DNA of 55,980 nt, taken from a virus. Positions 31,683 to 40,292 of the stretch are shown here, piece after piece. The stretch spans positions 1-55,980 of IMG/VR virus record IMGVR_UViG_3300012936_002638; one strand, 5' to 3'. The translations under genes and the position numbers were made by a program. The notes beneath the pieces are model-generated. The model saw only the letters and a program-made list of their open reading frames with translations. It searched no databases and was not told the DNA's origin. How positions within the stretch are numbered: position 1 is the stretch's first letter; every line of letters starts with the position of its first letter.

Positions 31683-32605
31683 AACCATTATATATGTGGG
31701 CAGGCGGTAAGAACAAAATGATATCTAAATACTTGGAGAATCCTGGTATTCCAACAAGTGGCTTTGATACGTTTGTAGAGCCGTTCTTTGGTGGCGGAGC
31801 AATGACTATTTGGGTATATGAAAACTGTCCTAATGTTCAGCGTTTTATTATTAATGATATAAAAGAAGAACTAGTAGGCATTTATAAAGCTATAAAAAAT
31901 GATGTTGATAACTTTATAAAACGTATGGATGTATTAGAAGCTCAATACTTACCACTAGACAAAGACAAACGTAAAGAATGGTTTTATGCACTACGTACAC
32001 CATATGCAACCAATACACATAGTTGGAATGCTACTGATGAAAGTGCAACATTGTATTTTTTAATGAAAACTGCATTCAACGGTATTTGGCAAACTACAAA
32101 ACGTGCTAATGGTAGATTTGATACTCCGTTTGGTTTAGGCAATCAAACTAGTGTATATGACAAAAGCAATGTTTTAGAATGGCATGACTTTTTACAAAAG
32201 GTAGATATTCATTGTGGAGATTGGAAAAATGCATGTGTGTCTGTTAATGATGACGAACGTGCATTTTATTTCTTTGATCCGCCTTATAGAGATAGCTTTA
32301 CAAGTTATGGTGAAGGCTTTACAGATGATGATCATATTGCATTGATAAATTATTGTAAGGATAGAAATACAAACGGTCATGTTGTGTTTTATTGTAATCG
32401 CGATGATGCACAAGATGGATTTTTTCCTAAGCATAAAGGACAGTTACAAGATAGTTACTTTGATATCACATACACAGTTGGTCGTAAAGCTACTGAAGAT
32501 GATGGAGAACGTACTGCTAAAAGTGCAAAGGAAATATTGTTGCATAGTAAAATAATAAAAGAACCAGAGTTTTTTGGTAATGGGTTGATGTTAGTAAATG
32601 AGTAG
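31679..32605 (+). CDS. dam: DNA adenine methyltransferase (T4 Dam-like)
   Basis: Transfers methyl from SAM to N6 of adenine. The 308-residue alpha-group enzyme has motif I YMWAGGKNKM (the SAM loop form of Dam), FVEPFFGGGAMTI, a helical recognition domain, and catalytic motif IV FFDPPYRDSF (DPPY). Length and motif order match T4 Dam and D12-class methylases. It could protect phage DNA from host or viral nucleases; the target site cannot be read from sequence alone. Confidence 0.9.
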   Translation: MKPLYMWAGGKNKMISKYLENPGIPTSGFDTFVEPFFGGGAMTIWVYENCPNVQRFIINDIKEELVGIYKAIKNDVDNFIKRMDVLEAQYLPLDKDKRKEWFYALRTPYATNTHSWNATDESATLYFLMKTAFNGIWQTTKRANGRFDTPFGLGNQTSVYDKSNVLEWHDFLQKVDIHCGDWKNACVSVNDDERAFYFFDPPYRDSFTSYGEGFTDDDHIALINYCKDRNTNGHVVFYCNRDDAQDGFFPKHKGQLQDSYFDITYTVGRKATEDDGERTAKSAKEILLHSKIIKEPEFFGNGLMLVNE

Positions 32606-32613
32606 GATATCGA

Positions 32614-33129
32614 TTGAGTATTTTCAGTTGGAGTAGGATAGAAAAAGAGTTAGAACAAATGCAGTCTAACTCAGTATATAAAGATTTTATAAGTAAATTT
32701 GTAGATTGTAAAACTGTAGGTTACGTAGCACATGGTGGTAATCTAGGAATAGCAGATCATGCGGCTATAGATGCTACAAGACATACTGATAAAATGTGTT
32801 ATGCACCAGGCAGTGGAGTTGTTACAACTAGTTTAATCAACGACTTTGATAGTTTATGGCAACGTGAATGGATTAGACGATCAAAGTTAGATGCTTATGT
32901 AATATTAACTGCAAGTGGTTCTAGCACTAGTATCAGTCGTGCAGTGAACTACTTAGAAGTACAAAATATACCGCACATAGTCCTTACTGGAATAGCTCAT
33001 AACTTTAAAAATCAAGTAGTACTTGACTTAGAACATTATCACGAATACGAAGTGGCCGCATTAGCCGCTACTTATATGATGCTTGATACAGGAGGCTATA
33101 ATTGCCCAAAGATAAAAGAAAAATCGTAG
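32614..33129 (+). CDS. SIS-domain sugar isomerase-like protein
   Basis: A 171-residue protein like phosphoheptose isomerase (GmhA). GYVAHGGNLGIADHAAIDAT matches the SIS loop with active-site His, and VILTASGSSTSISRAVNYL is the S-G-x-S phosphate-binding loop. A TTG start follows the Dam stop by eight bases. The 3' end overlaps the CMP-sugar synthetase gene by 28 bases. The pair suggests synthesis of an activated acidic or heptose-type sugar for a surface glycan. Confidence 0.75.
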   Translation: MSIFSWSRIEKELEQMQSNSVYKDFISKFVDCKTVGYVAHGGNLGIADHAAIDATRHTDKMCYAPGSGVVTTSLINDFDSLWQREWIRRSKLDAYVILTASGSSTSISRAVNYLEVQNIPHIVLTGIAHNFKNQVVLDLEHYHEYEVAALAATYMMLDTGGYNCPKIKEKS

Positions 33130-34742
33130 CATTACAAACTGCCAGAGGTGGTAGTAAAAGTATACCCAAAAAGAATCTTTTAGAAGTCAACGGTCATCCG
33201 TTGTTTGCCCACAGTGTAATGGCGGCCACTGGTTGCCAATATATTAAAAGTGTATGGTGTAGTACAGATGATGATACTATAAAAAGTTATAGTGAAGAAT
33301 ATGATTTCAATGTTATTGATAGGCCACCTGAACTAAGTGGCGACAACGATAGTCATTTAGAAGTTATTAGACATGGCATTCTTGAAATAGAAAAGCAAAT
33401 AGGTAAGCAAGACATTGTGGTTTTATTGCTTGGCAATGTTTCAGGAATAGATGCTCAAAGTTTATCTGATGCTATAGATCAACTAGGTGATTATGATAGT
33501 TGTGTTAGTGTTAGTAAATTTAACATGTTCAACCCATATCGTGCTATGCAAATACGTGACCAACAGTTGGAAACATTCTTACCACAACAAGAAATTATAA
33601 CTAACACACAAGCAAATGATAAAAACAGTGCCGGTGACATATATTACTGTAATGGTAACTTTTGGGTAATGAAACGTGATACAGTATTTCATCATAACAA
33701 TAAACTGCCTTTTCAATGGTTAGGTAAAAGAATCAAACCATTTGTACAAGATGTATTTTTAGAACTAGATGCTCCTTGGCAAAAAGACTATGTTATAGCA
33801 AGTTCTACAAATCATAAAGGACAAGAATGTATTTGGGAGCAAGGAACCCGTAAAGCACATAAACACGCCGGAATGAAAAAGTTATATGGTAAAGACCATT
33901 GGGACAGGTTTTTAGAAACACATGATTATTACTTTGTAGAGTTTTGTAACTGTATAAAACCATACATGAAAACTTTAGGAAACTTCAACAAGCCTGAGAT
34001 TGACAAATATAAAAAATACGTTGCTTGGCATGGTTATCAGGAAGACTACAATACATGGTTTCAGTCTTGTATGAAGTCAGGACAAATTTTACAATCTTTT
34101 GATTATACATTTTTTGGACATAGAAAAGACGATATGTTTAAACGTAAAGAGTTTGGGCAGGCATGTATATTAATAGAAGAAATATATACAAATGGATCTT
34201 ACAACTATCCTTGTTTTAGATGGCAAGGTCCTGATCATTTAGCAGTACATCCAGGAAACCACTTGAACTTTGTTAAAACATACTTAGGCATGCCAATAAA
34301 AGGTTTTATGAGTTTTCCTAAGAAGGAAAGGTCTAAGTGGATTGATGAAATACATGCATTGTGTGAAATGCAAATAATAAAAAAGATAAAAAACGATCAA
34401 CAGGTTAAAAAAATATTAGGAACTAATCAAATAGCGGCATGGATTCAAGATTATCATAATCAACTTGTGCCTAGTTTCTATCCAAGTATACCAAGACCAA
34501 CATGGTCAGGATATGACCAAAATGGACATACAGACTGGCCCTGGAATGACGTAACAACTTATCATGAACTGTTTGAAAAAACACGAGCTTCTAGGATAAT
34601 AGACAGTATACTAGATGGAGATCCAATAACAAAGTGGGCAAAAGTTAAAACTAACTATGCTACACCAACAATAGAACTAAACAATTTTTGTGCATTTTTA
34701 TTGACAAACAAAGATAAAGATAACAACTTTGAACTAATTTAG
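33102..34742 (+). CDS. CMP-sugar (sialic/KDO-type) cytidylyltransferase fused to an unknown domain
   Basis: A 546-residue two-part protein. The first 220 residues match CMP-Neu5Ac synthetases: ALQTARGGSKSIPKKNLL (CTP-binding R-x-x-S-K-x-x-x-x-K-N), HPLFAHSVMAA, VWCSTDDD, and the usual FNMFNPYRAMQ region. The remaining about 320 residues are unfamiliar, with Trp/His-rich helices (QDYHNQLVPSFYPS) and no nuclease or transferase motif that I can name. A TTG start is used inside the SIS gene. Activation of a sugar for surface glycan modification is the likely role. Confidence 0.72.
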   Translation: MPKDKRKIVALQTARGGSKSIPKKNLLEVNGHPLFAHSVMAATGCQYIKSVWCSTDDDTIKSYSEEYDFNVIDRPPELSGDNDSHLEVIRHGILEIEKQIGKQDIVVLLLGNVSGIDAQSLSDAIDQLGDYDSCVSVSKFNMFNPYRAMQIRDQQLETFLPQQEIITNTQANDKNSAGDIYYCNGNFWVMKRDTVFHHNNKLPFQWLGKRIKPFVQDVFLELDAPWQKDYVIASSTNHKGQECIWEQGTRKAHKHAGMKKLYGKDHWDRFLETHDYYFVEFCNCIKPYMKTLGNFNKPEIDKYKKYVAWHGYQEDYNTWFQSCMKSGQILQSFDYTFFGHRKDDMFKRKEFGQACILIEEIYTNGSYNYPCFRWQGPDHLAVHPGNHLNFVKTYLGMPIKGFMSFPKKERSKWIDEIHALCEMQIIKKIKNDQQVKKILGTNQIAAWIQDYHNQLVPSFYPSIPRPTWSGYDQNGHTDWPWNDVTTYHELFEKTRASRIIDSILDGDPITKWAKVKTNYATPTIELNNFCAFLLTNKDKDNNFELI

Positions 34743-34743
34743 G

Positions 34744-34772
34744 TTGACATATGTACATATACCTGCTATAAA
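34744..34772 (+). promoter_or_regulatory. sigma70-type promoter
   Basis: TTGACA (34744-34749), 17-base spacer, TATAAA (34767-34772). It lies two bases after the CMP-sugar synthetase stop, ahead of the small gene at 34805. Confidence 0.75.
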
Positions 34773-34804
34773 AAGTTATAACGTTAATGTAATAGGGGCA
34801 AATA

Positions 34805-34978
34805 ATGCATATACAAGATACACTAGAGGCTATTGATAATAAACTAAACGAAGTAGATGAACTCATTATGAGTCTGCCACTTCAAGATAGTGTAAAACAC
34901 GACTTGGTAAAACATATATATACAATGTATGCTGAGGTAGAAGAAGCAATCGACCTTCGTCCTGCAGACTTTAACTAG
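34805..34978 (+). CDS. 57-residue acidic helical protein
   Basis: ATG 34805 follows a strong promoter and AGGGGC. The protein (MHIQDTLEAIDNKLNEVDEL, then a helix ending in DLRPADFN) is short, acidic and helical. The promoter and the position before a regular gene make it a credible gene; its function is unknown. Confidence 0.6.
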   Translation: MHIQDTLEAIDNKLNEVDELIMSLPLQDSVKHDLVKHIYTMYAEVEEAIDLRPADFN

Positions 34979-34989
34979 GAGCCACAGAT

Positions 34990-35688
34990 ATGACTGATTA
35001 TCCTACACAAGAATTATTACTCTTATCTTTTAGTGCATATAGAGTTAACAAGGGCTATGAAAAAACTACACGTAGGCATAGCGAATCTCCGCCTACATTC
35101 AGTAACAAAGAGTTGATTGCATATACTATAAGTAGTCGCTATGAACAATCTCCTTTTATTCCAGAAGACTTTACACCTTTGAAAGTAACAGAAGCAGATA
35201 AAAAAGCAAAAGAGTCTGCTGATAAGCATATGCGTAGATATACAATGCTTGCTATGGGTGATCTTCCTGACTTTGAATCTGATCTCTTCAGTGCTTATAG
35301 TAGTGAAAGAATGCCTATTGGACGTATTGGTTTATTAGCATATCTTCCTGCTTTTGTAGATAGAGAGATTGAAGCTAAAATGTACAAGCAACGTTTGAAA
35401 AACGAGTTTGAACAAAGTAATTATATCCTACATAATATTACTGAAGCAACAGATGTAGAAATATTGAAGGTTATTCCACTAAATAATGCGATATATGATG
35501 CACCTGCTTTTTTGCATTTCGGTTGTATTGGCAAAGACTTAGTTTGCTTTAGTAAAAAAGAAAAATTTGCAGTAGGCAAAACTTACGAGATCGTAGGCAA
35601 AATAAAAGGGCAGGACAAAGAACGTGATAGCGGACTGCCAATGACTCGCTTGAACTACGTCAAAGTAAGGAATGCAGAAGCAGTATGA
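34990..35688 (+). CDS. phage protein with possible C-terminal OB-like domain
   Basis: A 232-residue protein: a helical N-terminal two thirds and a C-terminal beta part (FGCIGKDLVCFSKKEKF, TYEIVGKIKGQDKER, TRLNYVKVR) resembling an OB barrel. Such C-termini occur, from memory, in conserved T4-like marine phage proteins of unknown role. A nucleic-acid-binding function is plausible but not shown. Confidence 0.6.
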   Translation: MTDYPTQELLLLSFSAYRVNKGYEKTTRRHSESPPTFSNKELIAYTISSRYEQSPFIPEDFTPLKVTEADKKAKESADKHMRRYTMLAMGDLPDFESDLFSAYSSERMPIGRIGLLAYLPAFVDREIEAKMYKQRLKNEFEQSNYILHNITEATDVEILKVIPLNNAIYDAPAFLHFGCIGKDLVCFSKKEKFAVGKTYEIVGKIKGQDKERDSGLPMTRLNYVKVRNAEAV

Positions 35689-35879
35689 TTGATTTATATG
35701 GAAGTATTTTTATTTTCGTAACCGCAATAGTGTTTACATTAGTAGGTAGATACTTTGCTAAACAAGAAGACATAGAAATTGTGACTGGCATAGTTGACAA
35801 TCTAATCAAAGAAGGTTATATTAAAACTAAAGGCACAGGCGCTGATCAAGAACTTTTAAAACATTGGGAAAAACCATGA
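35685..35879 (+). CDS. 64-residue membrane-anchored protein
   Basis: An N-terminal membrane helix (YGSIFIFVTAIVFTLVG) is followed by a short cytosolic helix (DIEIVTGIVDNLIKEGYIKT). It overlaps its neighbours by four bases on each side. No family is recognised. Confidence 0.6.
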   Translation: MIDLYGSIFIFVTAIVFTLVGRYFAKQEDIEIVTGIVDNLIKEGYIKTKGTGADQELLKHWEKP

Positions 35880-36031
35880 GTAAACTTTTTGTAATATTAA
35901 CTCCTGCAACCGAATACCATATTTACGCAATGGATACTGAAGATGCGTTAAATACTTTTGACGGAGACGTTCACGACATTCTATCTATAGCCGAGTATGA
36001 AAATGCCGGCCCAACCGATACAATCCATTGA
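35876..36031 (+). CDS. 51-residue protein, function unknown
   Basis: ATG overlaps the upstream TGA (ATGA). The protein MSKLFVILTPATEYHIYAMD is a small mixed fold, with the phrase Y-A-M-D-T-E-D-A typical of small domains that pair strand and helix. Its stop is eight bases before the next gene's preferred ATG. Confidence 0.55.
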   Translation: MSKLFVILTPATEYHIYAMDTEDALNTFDGDVHDILSIAEYENAGPTDTIH

Positions 36032-36038
36032 GGACACT

Positions 36039-36245
36039 ATGGACGACCATGATTACTTAGGATTCGAAAATACTCTTGAGGATGATGACTACGGGGTTAT
36101 TATTGATAAAGAAGGTAACCTGAAAGGCATCTGGGTACCTCAGTGTATGGAGGACAAAGATGTCCCGGATGCTATAGTACAACTTTTGAAAGAAAAATGG
36201 GGTGTTGATCCCAACGATGATGTAGTATACGGTACAATACATTGA
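36039..36245 (+). CDS. 68-residue acidic protein, function unknown
   Basis: A strongly acidic protein (MDDHDYLGFENTLEDDDYG, then VIIDKEGNLKGIWVP and a helix). The GAGG at 36030-36033 before ATG 36039 decides this start; an ATG at 35997 would add 14 residues and lie inside the previous gene. Its stop overlaps a TTG start (TTGA). Confidence 0.55.
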   Translation: MDDHDYLGFENTLEDDDYGVIIDKEGNLKGIWVPQCMEDKDVPDAIVQLLKEKWGVDPNDDVVYGTIH

Positions 36246-36472
36246 CACCATTAGAAATACATGAATATAAACTAGGGTGGAAACCTGGCTATACAGTGAG
36301 GTTACATAGTGATGTAGTTGATAAAGGCAAAACATGGTGTCGTAGGAACCTGCAACGGCATCAGTGGAGTATGTCACAATATACTGCACCATATGAACAT
36401 ACGTTTCATTTTGAAGATATAAAACCAGCAGAAATATTTACAACCGAAATGGGGAGATTTGCTAACCAATGA
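36242..36472 (+). CDS. 76-residue protein, function unknown
   Basis: A TTG-started basic protein (WKPGYTVRLHSDVVDKGK, TWCRRNLQRHQWSMSQ) with a strand-rich N-terminus. It overlaps its neighbours by four bases. The family is not recognised. Confidence 0.55.
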   Translation: MTPLEIHEYKLGWKPGYTVRLHSDVVDKGKTWCRRNLQRHQWSMSQYTAPYEHTFHFEDIKPAEIFTTEMGRFANQ

Positions 36473-36759
36473 CAGAAGAAAACTTAACCAAAACAGAAGC
36501 AGTAGGTCGATTAATCAGTTTAGCTAGAGAAGTTGAGATTAAAGACCCTGTTGATTGGTCTTCTATTAAAGTAACTGAACAACAAGTGTATGAAACAATG
36601 GCATCTAGTGCTATTGATCAGATTTACAGTTTACCAGAAGATCATAGACAATCAGTTGCAATGGCAACTATAACAAAGTTACTTGTAGAAAACTTTGTCT
36701 TAACACAAAACTTATCAATAGAAAGGTCAAAGAATGCCACTAGTTCCAATAGTAGTTGA
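36469..36759 (+). CDS. helical protein upstream of ClpP
   Basis: A 96-residue all-helical acidic protein ([32 protein letters not shown]) that overlaps the clpP start by 26 bases. The overlap suggests translational coupling with the protease, but nothing identifies a function. Confidence 0.6.
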   Translation: MTEENLTKTEAVGRLISLAREVEIKDPVDWSSIKVTEQQVYETMASSAIDQIYSLPEDHRQSVAMATITKLLVENFVLTQNLSIERSKNATSSNSS

Positions 36760-37351
36760 ACAAGAAGCAAAAGGTGAACGTAGCTACGATATTTACAGTA
36801 GGCTACTAAAAGACCGCATTATTATGCTTAACGGTCCTGTTGAAGATATGACTTCTAATTTAGTTGTAGCTCAACTACTGTTTCTAGAAAGTCAGTCACC
36901 GGATAAAGATATTAATTTGTACATCAACTCGCCAGGTGGATTAGTTACAGCCGGCTTAGCAATATATGATACAATGCAGTTTATTAAATGTGATGTTAAA
37001 ACTATTGTAATGGGTCAAGCCTGTAGCATGGGTAGTTTCTTAGCACAAGCTGGGGCACCTGGAAAACGTTTAGTGTTACCAGAATCTAGGACTATGATAC
37101 ACAGGGTAAGCTCAGGCACTCCTGGCACAAGTGGAAGTGTTCATGTACAAGAGCTACAGTTTGAAGATGCAAAAAGACACTATGAAGAATCACAAAAGAT
37201 TAACAAACGTCTTACTGAACTTTATGTTAAACACAACACGGCAGGTAAAACATATGAAGAACTATTTGAAACAATGAAGTTTGATACATTCCTAACCGCT
37301 GAAGAAGCAGTTACGAATGGATTAGCAGACAAGGTTGTGGAGAATAGATGA
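36734..37351 (+). CDS. clpP: ClpP protease subunit
   Basis: Barrel-forming serine protease of the Clp system. The 205-residue protein is full length, with the catalytic Ser in GQACSMGSF, His in MIHRVSSG and Asp in [10 protein letters not shown], plus [11 protein letters not shown] in the substrate groove. There is no propeptide beyond the normal start. No ClpA or ClpX is encoded in this window, so it must use host ATPases. Viral ClpS lies at 14665. It may replace or mix with host ClpP. Confidence 0.93.
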   Translation: MPLVPIVVEQEAKGERSYDIYSRLLKDRIIMLNGPVEDMTSNLVVAQLLFLESQSPDKDINLYINSPGGLVTAGLAIYDTMQFIKCDVKTIVMGQACSMGSFLAQAGAPGKRLVLPESRTMIHRVSSGTPGTSGSVHVQELQFEDAKRHYEESQKINKRLTELYVKHNTAGKTYEELFETMKFDTFLTAEEAVTNGLADKVVENR

Positions 37352-37971
37352 AATACAGCCTAGGTATAGACTTCAAGTTGCCAGACATGTACAGTATGTA
37401 CTGGCATGAGTTTGGCAGAAAACTACAATATGAAGAACTATACTTTGCTGATAAACGTATACTACCAGTTGTTACAGGCTTTCTTATAACTGCAAAAGAT
37501 ATAGATTGGCCTGTGTGGAATCTAATGTCTGCACTAGATTTAGAACTACATACTGCAAGGTTGTTTGTAACCAACCCACACCGCAAGCTATTAATACACA
37601 GAGATTGTGTTGCAGGAAGCGATAAACTTAGAGAATGGGCAATAAATGTTCCTATTGCACATTGTGATATGGGTACAAATGAATGGTTTGCAGATGATGA
37701 CAACGACTTTGGTGATGAACAGTTTGCCCCGGGTGGTAGTGCTATCACTCCACAATGGTTTGATAAAGATTATGTAATAAGCGAAAGCAGTCTGCTTAAT
37801 GGTATTAGACTCATTAGAACTGATGTTATGCATCGTAGTAACAACATGGGAAATGATAATAGAAGAGCAGTACTAAGTTTACGTGGAGATCCAAATATAA
37901 CATATGAAGAAGTAGCGGAGAGAATAAATGACCACAACAGAAGATGTGCAGAAGACTATAGCAGACCTTAA
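37348..37971 (+). CDS. 2OG-Fe(II) oxygenase / aspartyl hydroxylase-like protein
   Basis: A 207-residue protein with [20 protein letters not shown] (the H-x-D metal pair with following strand) and, about 85 residues on, DVMHRSNN then RRAVLSLRG (second His and 2-oxoglutarate-binding Arg). This is the double-stranded beta-helix order of aspartyl/prolyl hydroxylase-like enzymes. Three other proteins in the window have the same motif order. The substrate is unknown. Confidence 0.6.
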   Translation: MKYSLGIDFKLPDMYSMYWHEFGRKLQYEELYFADKRILPVVTGFLITAKDIDWPVWNLMSALDLELHTARLFVTNPHRKLLIHRDCVAGSDKLREWAINVPIAHCDMGTNEWFADDDNDFGDEQFAPGGSAITPQWFDKDYVISESSLLNGIRLIRTDVMHRSNNMGNDNRRAVLSLRGDPNITYEEVAERINDHNRRCAEDYSRP

Positions 37972-38278
37972 AGGTATTCCTACTAGGGAAGAACTTGTAG
38001 AAACGTTAGGCAATGAGATTGTTGATGTAACATTTAAGAAGTTAAGTGGTGACGAGCGTAAAATGAAATGCACTCTTATTCCTAGTATGTTGCCACCTGC
38101 TCAACGTGATGATAAACTTAGCCAAACAAAAATACGTAACCTAGAAGAAAAAACTATTGTAGTATGGGCTATTGATATTGAACCTAGTGCTTGGCGTAGT
38201 TTTAGGTACGATCGGATAACAAAGGTTGAAGTTGATAAGTATTATGGCAATGGAACAGAGGACACGGCAAACTATTGA
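37928..38278 (+). CDS. SH3-barrel phage protein (DUF2693-like)
   Basis: A 116-residue protein with a helical start, then VTFKKLSGDERKMKCTLIPS, VVWAIDIEPSAWRSFRYDRI. The R-x-M-x-C-T-L and A-W-R-S-F-R phrases are the hallmark of a small barrel family widespread in T4-like marine phages and their hosts. It overlaps the upstream gene by 44 bases. The molecular function is not established. Confidence 0.65.
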   Translation: MTTTEDVQKTIADLKGIPTREELVETLGNEIVDVTFKKLSGDERKMKCTLIPSMLPPAQRDDKLSQTKIRNLEEKTIVVWAIDIEPSAWRSFRYDRITKVEVDKYYGNGTEDTANY

Positions 38279-38793
38279 TACAAGAGATACATTTAGACAT
38301 TGACTGCAATCACTTTTTAAATGCAGACTACTCACAACATTATGGTTCATGCATTTCATACCAGGTGCGTGAACAAAAAGATTTACATGTAGGTGGCTTT
38401 CCTAAAAGCTACACAGAAGATAACACAAGAATACAACAACTATGGTGGGATCATTTTCCGCTGTCTGGCAAAGACTTAGGCATGGAAATTATCACAGTTA
38501 GTACAATATTACAACCTCCTGGTAATACTGTTACATGTCACAGAGATACATTTTTTCAAATTAATAAAAGATATCCTAATGACACACGTAAAAAAGTAAG
38601 AGCAAATATATATTTGCAAGACTGGAAGCCAGGACATTTGATACACTACCAAGATGCAAACAAAGAATGGCAGTCAAGCACACATTGGAAAGCTGGTGAT
38701 GGATTTATATGGGATTCAGATCATTTGCATCTAAGTGGTAACTGTGGATTGGAAGACAAATATACACTACAGGTTTCAGGTTTTTTACAATAA
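38275..38793 (+). CDS. 2OG-Fe(II) oxygenase-like protein
   Basis: A 172-residue double-stranded beta-helix protein: TVTCHRDTFFQ (H-x-D), ANIYLQDWKPGHLIHYQD, WKAGDGFIWDSDHLHLSGN (second His) and KYTLQVSGFL. The motif order is that of 2-oxoglutarate-dependent dioxygenases, but an Arg for the cosubstrate is not obvious. A TTG start overlaps the upstream stop. It ends an operon before a promoter. Confidence 0.6.
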   Translation: MIQEIHLDIDCNHFLNADYSQHYGSCISYQVREQKDLHVGGFPKSYTEDNTRIQQLWWDHFPLSGKDLGMEIITVSTILQPPGNTVTCHRDTFFQINKRYPNDTRKKVRANIYLQDWKPGHLIHYQDANKEWQSSTHWKAGDGFIWDSDHLHLSGNCGLEDKYTLQVSGFLQ

Positions 38794-38798
38794 AAAGG

Positions 38799-38834
38799 TT
38801 GACAAACTAGTAGTAGTATAATAAAGTATAAATA
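38799..38834 (+). promoter_or_regulatory. TTGACA element plus exact T4-type late box
   Basis: TTGACA at 38799-38804 has only a weak -10 candidate at the normal 17-base distance. TATAAATA at 38827-38834 is an exact late-promoter box, 24 bases before the ATG of the lipoprotein-like gene at 38859. Both host-type and late transcription may start here; the late box is the better supported element. Confidence 0.55.
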
Positions 38835-38858
38835 TAGGCAACAACGGAAGGCACTATT

Positions 38859-39362
38859 ATGAAAAAGATTATTTTGGCATTATTTGTGATCGCGGCAGGC
38901 TGTTCGCCAGCGGCGGCTGAATCAGTACAAGCAACCATTACTTATGTAGAACCACGATATGAAACGTCATGGCAAGACGTACCACAAAATCGTTGCGAAA
39001 CAGTGCAAGTACCAATCTATGGAACTGTACAAGGCGGAGGTGCTTCAGGTGGTGATGTCCTAACAGGAATGATTATAGGTGGACTACTTGGAAAAGGCTT
39101 AACAGGTAAAGATAATGGAGCGGCCGCTGGTGCAGTATTAGGTGGCGTGATATCAGCAGATAAAAACAATCAACAGAGAGTGATTACTGGATATCAAAAT
39201 CAACAACAATGTTATACTTCATACAATCGGCAGAAAGTACAAACTCTAAAAAACTACTTTATACGATTTGAGTATAACGGTATGCAAGGAACTGCATATA
39301 CTTACAACAACTATCAAGTTGGACAACGTATTCCAGTAAGTATTCAACTACGGGCTGACTAA
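38859..39362 (+). CDS. glycine-zipper outer-membrane lipoprotein-like protein
   Basis: A 167-residue protein with a signal (MKKIILALFVIAAGC) in which AAGC could be a lipobox; cleavage after PAAA is the alternative. A central glycine-zipper (GDVLTGMIIGGLLGKGL then NGAAAGAVLGGVISA) matches the 17-kDa-antigen/SlyB type. The C-terminal half is a beta domain with QNQQQCYTSYN. It lies behind a late box. Phage-coded envelope proteins of this kind may aid lysis or adsorption exclusion; that is inference. Confidence 0.75.
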   Translation: MKKIILALFVIAAGCSPAAAESVQATITYVEPRYETSWQDVPQNRCETVQVPIYGTVQGGGASGGDVLTGMIIGGLLGKGLTGKDNGAAAGAVLGGVISADKNNQQRVITGYQNQQQCYTSYNRQKVQTLKNYFIRFEYNGMQGTAYTYNNYQVGQRIPVSIQLRAD

Positions 39363-39535
39363 TGCAAAGCGAAATACTTAGCTTATTGTATGATATCCTT
39401 GATAGGGTAGAACGCATTGAAGAAGTTGTGGTTGGCAAGAGGCCTGAACCTCCTGCAAAAACTGAAAAACCAGAACTTATTATTGTAGAAACGGAAGCTG
39501 ATGAAACGGTGGTAGAGTTCCCAAAACTGGACTAA
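39362..39535 (+). CDS. 57-residue helical acidic protein
   Basis: ATG overlaps the upstream TAA (TAATG). The N-terminal helix (MQSEILSLLYDILDRVERIE) is coiled-coil-like and the C-terminal half is Pro/Glu-rich. Its 3' end overlaps the convergent aminotransferase gene by 56 bases. Function unknown. Confidence 0.55.
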   Translation: MQSEILSLLYDILDRVERIEEVVVGKRPEPPAKTEKPELIIVETEADETVVEFPKLD

Positions 39536-40292
39536 TACACCGCCGTTCATCATCTATCAATCCAAACAGTATACAATCACTTTGCTCCATATCATGTTCT
39601 TGACATATTTCTATTTGCTTCATTCTATACTTCTTAGTAATAAAGTCACTAGCAAAGTTTTCCATAAGTTTTAGATGAAGTCCTAATGTAGGATGATTTA
39701 CATACATATGTTTATTCAACACACTTGCAGGACCTGCGGTGTGTTGTTTTGTATATACGACACCACATCTAAAAAATCCAGTGTCAAATGCTTTGCTAAA
39801 ACTAAATGAAACGTGTGTAATACAGTTACGTCTACAGTCAAGCCTTCCTATACTTACACCTGCTAAACAAGCATCTACGAATACTTTGATCTTGTTGTCT
39901 TCACAAAATCTCAAAATACTATCCCATTCTTTATGTGGGTTGCCGGTAGCGGCAAATGGATAACTTATAATCAATCTACTGCCTGCAGGAATATTCTTAT
40001 ATTTTGTTTCTGTTGCTCTTCCTGCGTCTCTATGATACGTATATTCGCCGTGTAGCACGTAACAAGGCTCTGTGTATACTTCGTTAAATGCTTCTGTACA
40101 ACCAGCTGTTACAAACCCAGTATAACGCTCTAAACCCTCTATATAAAACGTATTGTTACCATATGTTAACCATTCTCTATGTCTATCTACAAAGTGAGCT
40201 GGAGAATGTATTGCTCCTATCATTAGTCCGTGTTTATGAGAAAAGGTAATAACTTCTTCATCACGTATTGCTATTGCCTTGCTACTAAACAT
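39480..40292 (-). CDS. PLP-dependent aminotransferase-like protein
   Basis: A 270-residue fold-type I enzyme. GFVTAGCTEAFNEV is the cofactor-phosphate helix start, RLIISYPFAATGNPH the substrate loop, VFVDACLAGVSIG the Asp that contacts the PLP nitrogen, and SFSFSKAFDTGFFRCG the Schiff-base Lys. It lacks the usual C-terminal small domain, being about 100 residues shorter than typical enzymes. It is the last of four minus-strand genes that combine amino-group, amidino-group and oxygenase chemistry. Confidence 0.72.
   Translation of the reverse strand: MFSSKAIAIRDEEVITFSHKHGLMIGAIHSPAHFVDRHREWLTYGNNTFYIEGLERYTGFVTAGCTEAFNEVYTEPCYVLHGEYTYHRDAGRATETKYKNIPAGSRLIISYPFAATGNPHKEWDSILRFCEDNKIKVFVDACLAGVSIGRLDCRRNCITHVSFSFSKAFDTGFFRCGVVYTKQHTAGPASVLNKHMYVNHPTLGLHLKLMENFASDFITKKYRMKQIEICQEHDMEQSDCILFGLIDDERRCISPVLGTLPPFHQLPFLQ

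Noticed and set aside
36734-37351. ClpP with a lost catalytic Asp
   Set aside because: An early alignment suggested Thr at the position, but the catalytic Asp is the one in the FDTFL segment, equivalent to the RDRFL Asp of E. coli, and is present.
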